Shown here: piece by piece, positions 1 to 4,893 of the stretch
How the letters are laid out: every line of letters starts with the position of its first letter
Numbering within the stretch: the stretch's first letter is position 1
Source of the DNA: Caryophanales bacterium UBA6414
Lineage (GTDB): Bacteria; Bacillota_I; Bacilli_A; RF39; UBA660
Assembly: GCA_002438545.1 (NCBI GenBank)
Contig: DJPK01000031.1
Location: 1-11,688 of the forward strand
Direction: 5' to 3'
DNA length: 11,688 nt
Notes under the pieces: generated by a model
Told to the model about the DNA's origin: nothing
Databases searched by the model: none
Seen by the model: only the letters and a program-made list of their open reading frames with translations
Made by a program: the position numbers and the translations under genes

Positions 1-588
1 ACTTAATAAAGTACAATAATTAAAAGTATAAGTATTACTCATAGCATCCCCAATACAATAACTTAAATTAGTACTTAATACTCTTTCAATTACACTTATA
101 GCAATTGAATCTTCATCTTTATTATTAGATAGTAAACAATAATCTTTAGTTAACTCATTATTTTCATATTCATCAAAAGCACAATAATTAAAACTAGGAT
201 CCAATGCCTCAGTAATTATCTTTAAATCATAACTTTCCCCATCATCATATTTAGTAAAGTTATCATATTTAACTCCTTTACTAATTAATTCTTGTTTCTT
301 GTTTTCAAGATTTCGCTTTTCTATTCCTAAAGTTTCATCTCTTTTACCTTCAAGTTCTATTTTCTTAGTCTCTAAATTAACTTTCTCTACTTCAATATCA
401 TTTTGTAATTTCTTAATAGTCTCTTCCGAATAATTAGAATTAGTCTTACTCTGTTTTAAAATACCTACAATTATTAAAGATCCTCCTATTAAAAGTCCTA
501 TCACAAGAACTATAATAGCAACCATCTTTAATTTTTTCTTACCTTTCTCATAATTTTCTTCTGTTAAATATTCTTTTTTTTGACTCAT
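1..588 (-). CDS. Partial single-pass membrane protein with coiled coil and Cys-pair region
   Basis: The frame is open for 196 codons from ATG at 588 to the window edge, with no stop, so the C-terminus is missing. The start follows a GAGGGAGTG Shine-Dalgarno sequence. Visible features in order: a Lys-rich N-terminus (1-21), one hydrophobic membrane segment (about 22-44), a heptad-like charged stretch (about 54-104, probable coiled coil), then a domain with Cys 136, 151, 178 and 192. The Cys occur as two similar units, each starting YC and ending YC-LLS, suggesting a small internal duplication. Positive residues before the membrane segment predict the N-terminus inside and the coiled coil and Cys region outside, where disulfides could form. 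I do not recognise the family. It has its own promoter and follows the terminator of the 70-aa peptide gene. Confidence 0.82.
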   Translation of the reverse strand, partial: MSQKKEYLTEENYEKGKKKLKMVAIIVLVIGLLIGGSLIIVGILKQSKTNSNYSEETIKKLQNDIEVEKVNLETKKIELEGKRDETLGIEKRNLENKKQELISKGVKYDNFTKYDDGESYDLKIITEALDPSFNYCAFDEYENNELTKDYCLLSNNKDEDSIAISVIERVLSTNLSYCIGDAMSNTYTFNYCTLLS

Positions 589-613
589 TTCTTTTTTCAC
601 TCCCTCTATAATA

Positions 614-622
614 ATTATACCA
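614..622 (-). promoter_or_regulatory. Extended -10 promoter for the membrane-protein gene
   Basis: The minus strand reads TGG-TATAAT, a perfect -10 with the TGn extension, 26 nt upstream of the ATG at 588. No convincing -35 is present at 17 nt, which extended -10 promoters tolerate. The predicted transcript start (about 607) falls at the Shine-Dalgarno sequence, giving a very short leader. Confidence 0.55.
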
Positions 623-652
623 TACTAAAATAATATGTATATACATAAATAG

Positions 653-677
653 AAAAAAAGTACTACTATGAGCACTT
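653..677 (-). terminator. Intrinsic terminator after the 70-aa peptide gene
   Basis: Directly after the TAG stop the minus strand forms AAGTGCT - CATAGT - AGTACTT (7 bp with one G-U pair), running into seven T. It makes the small peptide gene a monocistronic unit. Confidence 0.65.
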
Positions 678-890
678 CTATCTACGACCACGTCCACTAG
701 TCATTGTCATATTTTCATATTCCTTATTTAATTCTTGAATTAAGATACCTAATTCTACTTTTCTTTTATCATTTGGATTACTTATCTTATTATATTCATA
801 AGTAAGTCTCTCTAAACGACTTTCTATACTTTCTAATCCAGCAGAAACATTATCTAATTCATCAAATGATAATTCATCTCTATCCATCAT
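678..890 (-). CDS. Small peptide with double-glycine-type leader motif
   Basis: A 70-codon gene starting ATG ATG at 890/887, ending TAG. The Shine-Dalgarno AAGGAG is 6 nt from the first ATG and 9 nt from the second, so either may be used. Counting from the second Met, residues 6-17 read LSFDELDNVSAG. This fits the double-glycine export leader pattern (Leu -12, Ser -11, Glu -8, Leu -7, Val -4, Ala-Gly -2/-1) at every key position. Cleavage after AG would release a 52-residue peptide, highly charged and helical, ending in a basic GRGRR tail. Such leaders are normally cut by C39-peptidase ABC exporters; none is in this window, and the ABC ATPase at 7752 lacks a peptidase domain. The gene has its own strong promoter and terminator. 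Bacteriocin or signalling-peptide function is an inference; the charged core is not typical of pore-forming bacteriocins. Confidence 0.75.
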   Translation of the reverse strand: MMDRDELSFDELDNVSAGLESIESRLERLTYEYNKISNPNDKRKVELGILIQELNKEYENMTMTSGRGRR

Positions 891-908
891 ATCACTCTCC
901 TTATCATA

Positions 909-937
909 ACTATAGCATTAATAACTATCTAAGTCAA
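909..937 (-). promoter_or_regulatory. Strong sigma-A promoter for the 70-aa peptide gene
   Basis: On the minus strand, -35 TTGACT (937-932), a 17-nt spacer, and -10 TATAGT (914-909) preceded by TGC (extended -10). It has the best overall fit to consensus in the window. The predicted start near 902 leaves a leader of only about 12 to 15 nt. Confidence 0.8.
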
Positions 938-962
938 TTTATATACAGAAAATTTACACTAT

Positions 963-1295
963 TTAATTTTCTAAATAATTAACTTTCTTACCATTCTTTA
1001 TAGCATAATCTATTTCTGACTTAGTACTATCTCCAATATAGCCGCCAACATTTATAACAAATATTTCATCAGCCATATCTATCTTTCTTTTATGCATATC
1101 ATCTAACATTTCTTTAGTCTTAGTTAATGTATCTTCACTCATATTTTCCCATACTTCATTATCACCTGAATGTCCAAATAAACCAACTGAAATAACTATA
1201 TTGCCTTTTAATGTTAAATCTTTTTGAGCTTTCATAAACTCATCTTTAAATCTAGTTGAACCACATAATGTAATTACTTTATAATTCTTAACCAT
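963..1295 (-). CDS. DUF4406 / nucleoside 2-deoxyribosyltransferase-like protein
   Basis: 110 residues, complete, ATG start, TAA stop. The N-terminus has beta-strand KVITLCGSTRF (residues 6-16), the nucleotide-binding-like motif of the nucleoside 2-deoxyribosyltransferase superfamily. It is followed by a helix, ISVGLFGHSGD (35-45), then DMADEIFVINVGGYIG (73-88) and STKSEIDYA (90-98). In that family the last region carries the conserved Glu, here E94. The fold is a small Rossmann-like cytoplasmic domain. Short proteins with this exact motif order are common in Firmicutes genomes, usually as hypothetical or DUF4406; a true deoxyribosyltransferase reaction is not shown by sequence. The gene starts 17 nt after the stop of the upstream 160-aa gene and shares its promoter. 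The Shine-Dalgarno sequence (GTGGTGAT) is only moderate. Confidence 0.85.
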   Translation of the reverse strand: MVKNYKVITLCGSTRFKDEFMKAQKDLTLKGNIVISVGLFGHSGDNEVWENMSEDTLTKTKEMLDDMHKRKIDMADEIFVINVGGYIGDSTKSEIDYAIKNGKKVNYLEN

Positions 1296-1312
1296 TACTT
1301 ATCACCACATAT

Positions 1313-1795
1313 CTATTGTACTAATTTTCTACTCCTATCAAAACCATCACTATAACTAACCGCTACGTAATCCATAGCAGCCTCAGCATAATCTACTGGA
1401 ACATTATCAACATCATAATAATATGCTATTCTATTACAAAAATAACTATCAAATAATATTCCTTCAGATACTCTATAATATCCATCCAATACATTTCCAC
1501 CACTATTAATAATTTGCATACACTTAGCATCTATATTATTATAGACTCTCATACGTTCTTTAAATATTTTAATACCACTTGGATATAAAACTAAATAATC
1601 ATCTTCTTCTTTAATAGTAAATACTCTATTAGTTATATAATCTATATACATATCATCTTTAATTCTTTGAATATATAAATAATAATCAACAAATATACAA
1701 GCTTTAACATAAACTTCTTCATCATTATCAATAGTTCTAAACCAAAACTTAACACCTTGAATATTTAATCGATAATTATCACTTTTTCTATTCAC
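1313..1795 (-). CDS. Unrecognised 160-aa protein, GTG start preferred
   Basis: The open frame extends up to 1834, but I place the start at GTG 1795. The promoter -10 (1826-1821) predicts a transcript start near 1814, downstream of the ATG at 1819. The best Shine-Dalgarno sequence, GGCGGTG (1808-1802), lies 6 nt before this GTG. The TTG at 1801 is the next choice. The resulting 160-residue protein is soluble and rich in Tyr, Asp and Ile. Near the N-terminus is VKFWFRTIDNDEEVYVKA; the middle has alternating beta-like segments and LYPSGIKIF. The C-terminus reads AAMDYVAVSYSDGFDRSRK. No catalytic motif or membrane segment is evident and I do not recognise the family. It is co-transcribed with the DUF4406-like gene 17 nt downstream. 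Confidence 0.7.
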   Translation of the reverse strand: MNRKSDNYRLNIQGVKFWFRTIDNDEEVYVKACIFVDYYLYIQRIKDDMYIDYITNRVFTIKEEDDYLVLYPSGIKIFKERMRVYNNIDAKCMQIINSGGNVLDGYYRVSEGILFDSYFCNRIAYYYDVDNVPVDYAEAAMDYVAVSYSDGFDRSRKLVQ

Positions 1796-1820
1796 AATCA
1801 ACACCGCCCTTACATCCATT

Positions 1821-1849
1821 AGTATAACACACATAAACTAAAAGAACAA
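1821..1849 (-). promoter_or_regulatory. Promoter of the 160-aa / DUF4406 operon
   Basis: On the minus strand, -10 TATACT (1826-1821) is preceded by TGT (extended -10), with a 17-nt spacer to a weak -35 TTGTTC (1849-1844). The -35 lies inside the upstream terminator hairpin. Its position rules out the ATG at 1819 as the main start of the downstream gene. Confidence 0.6.
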
Positions 1850-1864
1850 ATTAAATTGTTCCTT
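1840..1864 (-). terminator. Terminator of the DUF1848-Ham1-TraX operon
   Basis: Immediately after the TraX stop, the minus strand forms a stem AAGGAACAA / TTGTTCTTT-like (9 bp including one G-U), a 6-nt loop, and ends in a short T run (TTTT). GC content is low, so strength is uncertain. Confidence 0.55.
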
Positions 1865-1865
1865 A

Positions 1866-2609
1866 TTACTTAAATAATAGTGCTATATTACCATACATAA
1901 CTACTCTACATATTCCAATAATAACTAAACGTAATGGATAATATAAATAGAAAAACCATTTCATCCACTTACTCTTCCCTTTAGTACCATCATATAACTT
2001 TAATATTGGATAAACTAATATTGAAAATAACACTAATATTCCATACACTTTATTTACAAATATAAAAGATATAATAGCATATAATCCTAACCATATCATC
2101 ATAGAAGAACATTGCTTCTTTAAATTACCTAGTTCTTTATACATACTTATTATAGCCATAATGGCAATAGAACTAAAGTCTGCACAAGAAGTAATTAAAC
2201 ATATAAATATTATTAATAATGTTTTCTGCCATTCTTTTAATTTATTCTCGCCATATACAATATAAAGTGCTACTACCGCCCATGCTAAAGACCACATAAT
2301 ACTAGTTTGATTAAATATATTACCATCTATAAAAGGTATAATATTAATACCAAAAGCATAGCAATAAGCAAAATGTGATATTATTGAAAAGATAAATAAT
2401 CTAGTTATATATTTCTTAAGATTCTTGGTATACTAAAAACCTTCACATATAAAGAAAAACATAATTGGTGCCGTTAATCTACCTATAATATGCATCATAT
2501 TAGAAACCATATTATTAGGCATTCCCGGATATAATAAATCTGCTATATGAACAATTGTCATTACTATTATTGCTATTAATTTTAAATGATTAGCATTCAT
2601 CTTCCTCAT
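1866..2609 (-). pseudogene. traX: TraX-family membrane protein interrupted by an in-frame TAG
   Basis: Two open segments in one frame (2609-2436 and 2432-1866) are separated only by a TAG at 2435-2433. Read through, they give a continuous 247-codon protein of normal TraX-family length (Pfam PF05857). The N-terminus MNANHLKLIAIIVMTIVHIADLL is a family hallmark, followed by IGRLTAPIMFFFICEGF, then (stop) YTKNLKKYITRLFIFSIISHFAY, WSLAWAV and several further membrane segments. F-plasmid TraX N-acetylates pilin; chromosomal homologues in Firmicutes are membrane acyltransferase-like proteins of unknown role. I prefer ATG 2609, which has GGGAGA 8 nt upstream and overlaps the preceding small ORF by 20 nt; ATG 2600 is possible. 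TAG ends other genes here, so this is a nonsense lesion unless read through. The second segment has no good start of its own. Confidence 0.82.
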
Positions 2610-2742
2610 AATATTTATCTCCCATATAAAAGTCATATGCCATGCTACACTCTTCTTTTGATAATTTAGTCTCTTTAACAAGATATTCAATAGCCTTATC
2701 TCTACTATCAAACTTCTTTAATAAACCTTTAACCTTAGTCAT
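2590..2742 (-). CDS. Small 50-aa helical protein, 5' end probably frameshifted
   Basis: ATG 2742 to TAA 2590 encodes 50 residues beginning MTKVKGLLKKFDSRDKA and ending in an acidic YYEEDEC tail. It looks like an all-helical cytoplasmic protein; I do not recognise the family. There is no Shine-Dalgarno sequence directly before this ATG. A good one (GAGGTAG, 2777-2771) instead precedes ATG 2768, which opens nine codons (MNIDETIKK) and stops at a TGA overlapping the 2742 ATG as ATGA. Adding one A to the A7 tract at 2748-2742 would fuse both parts into a natural-looking 59-residue protein. Either the two are translationally coupled, or this is one gene with a -1 frame change. It lies between the Ham1-like and TraX genes and overlaps the TraX start. 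Confidence 0.6.
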   Translation of the reverse strand: MTKVKGLLKKFDSRDKAIEYLVKETKLSKEECSMAYDFYMGDKYYEEDEC

Positions 2743-2768
2743 TTTTTTATTGTTTCATCTATATTCAT
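2739..2768 (-). other. Nine-codon upstream ORF ending at an A7 tract
   Basis: ATG 2768 has a good Shine-Dalgarno sequence (GAGGTAG, built into the stop of the Ham1-like gene) 2 to 5 nt upstream. It encodes MNIDETIKK, then TGA at 2741-2739. The zero-frame phase ATA AAA AAA forms an A AAA AAA slippery heptamer. A -1 shift here enters the 50-aa ORF exactly at its ATG. Confidence 0.5.
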
Positions 2769-2770
2769 AA

Positions 2771-3376
2771 CTACCTCGATAAGTTCTTACAAAGAAACTC
2801 CACAACATCACTCTCATCTTCTTTAACAGAATCATAATCTTCCTTAGTCATATCTGTAAAATATTTGTTTAATTTCTTATTTATTGATATTGTATTTAAA
2901 GGATACCCCGGATCAATTTTATCAGAAGGCTTATCTACTATATAAAAATCATTTTTACTCCATGTATAAGTAGATTCTACCCCATTATTAATAACAGCAA
3001 TTCCATATACCCATCTGCAAGTTAATTTACCATCTTCCCCATACTCATGTGCTAAATTAGAATAATAAGTAAGCATTTCTTCATCAGATAATCTCTTACC
3101 ATTAACCCTTCTAACATATAGTCCCGGTTGCTTATTATCAGGTATATTATCAATATATAAACTATCATCCATAGCAAACACCGGCATATCTAATACTTTA
3201 GCGTATGCTCTAGCTTTTATTAAAGCATTCTCTATTGCATCCTTACCATCCTCTAAAACTTCGATATCCTCATCGATATCATTAATAGTTATTATCTCAA
3301 TACCATTTTTTAATAATCCATCTTTAAATCTCTTAGCTTTACTCTCATTTCCTGTTGCAAATAATACTTTTTTCAT
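2771..3376 (-). CDS. Ham1/RdgB-like non-canonical purine NTP pyrophosphatase, divergent
   Basis: 201 residues from ATG 3376, preceded by AGGTGG 8 nt upstream; the in-frame GTG at 3385 lies inside that site and is rejected. Ham1 family hallmarks: FATGNESKAKRF (6-17; T8, N10, K13) for nucleotide binding, AIENALIKARAYA (48-60; E49-N50) and MDDSLYID (69-76; D70, D71). These enzymes hydrolyse ITP, dITP or XTP to the monophosphate plus pyrophosphate in the cytoplasm, cleaning the nucleotide pool. It diverges in two places. The usual SGLxVDAL..PGxYSAR section reads SLYIDNIPDNKQPGLYVRR. The GFGYDPIF and terminal SHR elements are replaced by KIDPGYPLNTIS and a different tail. Substrate may therefore differ. 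It sits 9 nt after the DUF1848 gene in the same operon. Confidence 0.83.
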   Translation of the reverse strand: MKKVLFATGNESKAKRFKDGLLKNGIEIITINDIDEDIEVLEDGKDAIENALIKARAYAKVLDMPVFAMDDSLYIDNIPDNKQPGLYVRRVNGKRLSDEEMLTYYSNLAHEYGEDGKLTCRWVYGIAVINNGVESTYTWSKNDFYIVDKPSDKIDPGYPLNTISINKKLNKYFTDMTKEDYDSVKEDESDVVEFLCKNLSR

Positions 3377-3385
3377 TACTTCCAC

Positions 3386-4276
3386 CTATATAAACCTTTC
3401 TTTTATAATATCATCTTTTTCTAACTTACCAATAAGTAGTGATGAATTAGGATCATGTTCCATAAAATTCTTATTAACTAACTTTTCATCATAATTAGCA
3501 TAACAATACTTACAGAAATGCTTACAAGAATTATATACTCCAATATCAACCATTTGTACACAATGACATTTCTTTTCTTTTTTAGCACTCCATTCTTTCT
3601 TATATACTTTACCCGTTAATTTATAAGCTAGTTCATGTGATAAACATTCACCCTTCTCAAAACCATATTCTACCAAATTTCTATCTTCAAAACAAGTATG
3701 CACTATCATATTATGTTCATGAGCACTCTTACTAAATGATTTACCAATTATCATATAATCATTCTCTGTAAACTCTCGGTAATTAATTATTCTACCATTC
3801 TTTCGAACATTTTTATAATTGTCTATAAATGAAATTAATATCTTACTAACATAACCATCTAATAAACTACATACCCTATCAAAAGCCTTAACATGATACT
3901 CTAAACTATATTCATCACTTATAAATACCGGATCATATCTCACTACTACACTATCCTTACCTATCATACTAGATAATTTCTTAATAGCTTCTATTATCTT
4001 ATCTTTAACAATAACATTGGGTTCAATATCCCTCTTATAAGGTGTTAAGGTAATATGAAATAATATTGATTTATCTATTTCACGTATTCTATCTAATATA
4101 GGTATGGGATTCTTTGTACAAAACATAATAGCATCTACATCTCTAAAATATATTCTACTAACTAACTTAGAGTTAAATGGATTTCTTACATCAACATAAC
4201 CTTCTTTATATCTATTCATAAACCATTCTGTATAAAAAGCTACTATATCTGTTCTACCACTAACATTTAATATCAT
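3386..4276 (-). CDS. DUF1848 family protein with C-terminal CX3CX2C cluster
   Basis: 296 residues, complete, ATG start. It matches the DUF1848 family (PF08902) throughout: ILNVSGRTDIVAFYTEWFMNR (2-22), VDVRNPFNSKLVS (28-40), VDAIMFCTKNPIPIL (47-61), HITLTPYKRDIEPN (74-87), VVRYDPVFIS (111-120), and a C-terminal Cys region. That region has C237, C239, then C251-X3-C255-X2-C258 followed by YANY. The CX3CX2C spacing is the one that binds the [4Fe-4S] cluster in radical SAM enzymes, here at the C-terminus instead of the N-terminus. The biochemical role is not established; an Fe-S or radical-type activity is inference. It is the first gene of an operon with the Ham1-like, small ORF and TraX genes, driven by the extended -10 promoter at 4303-4308. 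Confidence 0.88.
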   Translation of the reverse strand: MILNVSGRTDIVAFYTEWFMNRYKEGYVDVRNPFNSKLVSRIYFRDVDAIMFCTKNPIPILDRIREIDKSILFHITLTPYKRDIEPNVIVKDKIIEAIKKLSSMIGKDSVVVRYDPVFISDEYSLEYHVKAFDRVCSLLDGYVSKILISFIDNYKNVRKNGRIINYREFTENDYMIIGKSFSKSAHEHNMIVHTCFEDRNLVEYGFEKGECLSHELAYKLTGKVYKKEWSAKKEKKCHCVQMVDIGVYNSCKHFCKYCYANYDEKLVNKNFMEHDPNSSLLIGKLEKDDIIKERFI

Positions 4277-4302
4277 CTACTCACTACCCATTTAACAAAA
4301 AA

Positions 4303-4331
4303 ATTATACCACAAAAAAGTAAATACACAAA
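4303..4331 (-). promoter_or_regulatory. Promoter of the DUF1848 operon
   Basis: On the minus strand, -10 TATAAT (4308-4303) is preceded by TGG (extended -10). The -35 region is weak (TTTGTG at 17 nt or TTGTGT at 16 nt) and lies inside the left copy of the 52-bp repeat. The predicted start is near 4296, about 20 nt before the ATG. Confidence 0.65.
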
Positions 4332-4346
4332 TAACTATGTATTTAC
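4313..4346 (-). terminator. Terminator of the kinase cassette (left repeat copy)
   Basis: Minus strand: stem GTAAATACA / TGTATTTAC (9 bp), 10-nt loop, then T6. It ends the transcript of the partner gene just upstream of the next operon's -10. Confidence 0.65.
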
Positions 4347-4364
4347 ATTCTCTCTTTAATAATA
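4313..4364. repeat. 52-bp direct repeat, left copy
   Basis: It is identical over all 52 positions to 5738-5789, 1,425 bp away in the same orientation; the base on each side differs. On the minus strand it carries a copy of the permease gene end (codons IIKERM plus TAA) followed by the terminator hairpin and T6. Here the codons are not in any gene; this copy sits 10 nt after the stop of the 116-aa partner gene. Confidence 0.95.
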
Positions 4365-4374
4365 CTAATTATAA

Positions 4375-4725
4375 CTACATTTTGAATTCATAATTATCAG
4401 TTGGAAGTTTTGCACCACTTCTTTTCAATAATTCATACTCATCATAATTTTCTAAACCATAAGATTTTAAAATTTTATTTATTTCAGGTCTTCTTTTATC
4501 AGGCAAGCGAGAAGCAAATGATGCAAACAAACTATTACTTTCATATGTAGCATTAACGTTAGGAAAAGCAACCAATAACTTAAATCCCAATGCTAGTGCT
4601 TCCTTAACATTCTCTAATATATATTTAAAATAATATTTATTATTAGATTTGTACAATTCAGCAACTTTATAACTTTTATTATCATTTTGATTATTCCAAT
4701 ATAAATAGATACTATCCTTATTCAC
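4375..4725 (-). CDS. Small partner protein of the HipA-like kinase (HipA N-terminal / HIRAN-associated type)
   Basis: 116 residues, GTG start at 4725 preceded by GAGGTGAT 9 nt upstream, TAG stop. Recognisable elements: YLYWNNQNDNKSYKVAELYK (7-26), YYFKYI (31-36), GFKLLVAFPNVNATYESNSLF (47-67), FASRLPDKRRPEINKIL (70-86), YGLENYDEYELLKRSGAKLPTDNYEF (89-114). This block resembles the N-terminal subdomain of HipA or a separate HipS-type partner. From memory, longer Firmicutes proteins with this block continue into a HIRAN domain; here the protein ends exactly at that boundary, 10 nt before the repeat. Its start overlaps by 8 nt the -1-frame tail of the kinase, so the two are translationally coupled. 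It may neutralise or direct the kinase; that role is inferred from pairing only. Confidence 0.7.
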   Translation of the reverse strand: MNKDSIYLYWNNQNDNKSYKVAELYKSNNKYYFKYILENVKEALALGFKLLVAFPNVNATYESNSLFASFASRLPDKRRPEINKILKSYGLENYDEYELLKRSGAKLPTDNYEFKM

Positions 4726-4891
4726 AATTAATCACCTCTACACTTAAATTATAAATTTCAACTATTTTATTTCTTCTATCAATTATAAACTTCAATAATA
4801 ATTTTTTTCTATCTATGCTAATTATATCATTGTCAAACTTATCTAAAATATCTTGAACAGCATTTTCTGTTATATTACGCTTTATATTCAT
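4718..4891 (-). CDS. C-terminal segment of the HipA-like kinase in the -1 frame
   Basis: This frame can be read from ATG 4891 as 57 residues (MNIKRNITENAVQDILD...), but it extends seamlessly upstream as KENYYDSTIKLV, back to the A7 tract at 4936-4930. The predicted helices (AVQDILDKFD, RKKLLLKFIIDRRNKIVEIY) are the kind expected at the C-terminus of HipA-like kinases. It is best read as the displaced end of the kinase, giving about 304 residues if joined by a -1 shift or one added A. ATG 4891 lacks a convincing Shine-Dalgarno sequence. It overlaps the partner gene start by 8 nt. Confidence 0.6.
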   Translation of the reverse strand: MNIKRNITENAVQDILDKFDNDIISIDRKKLLLKFIIDRRNKIVEIYNLSVEVINCE

Positions 4892-4893
4892 TA

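Noticed and set aside
947..972. Inverted repeat AGAAAATT / AATTTTCT at the end of the DUF4406-like gene
   Set aside because: An 8-bp AT-only stem with no T tract after it on the minus strand, lying next to the following promoter; not convincing as a terminator.
2433..2711. TraX first half starting at 2711 instead of 2609
   Set aside because: The upstream extension overlaps the 50-aa ORF in another frame, has no ribosome site, and lacks the family N-terminus, which begins near MRKMNANHLK.
4313..4364. 52-bp repeat as a CRISPR-like or tandem array unit
   Set aside because: Only two copies, 1.4 kb apart, containing permease codons and a terminator; no spacers or periodicity.
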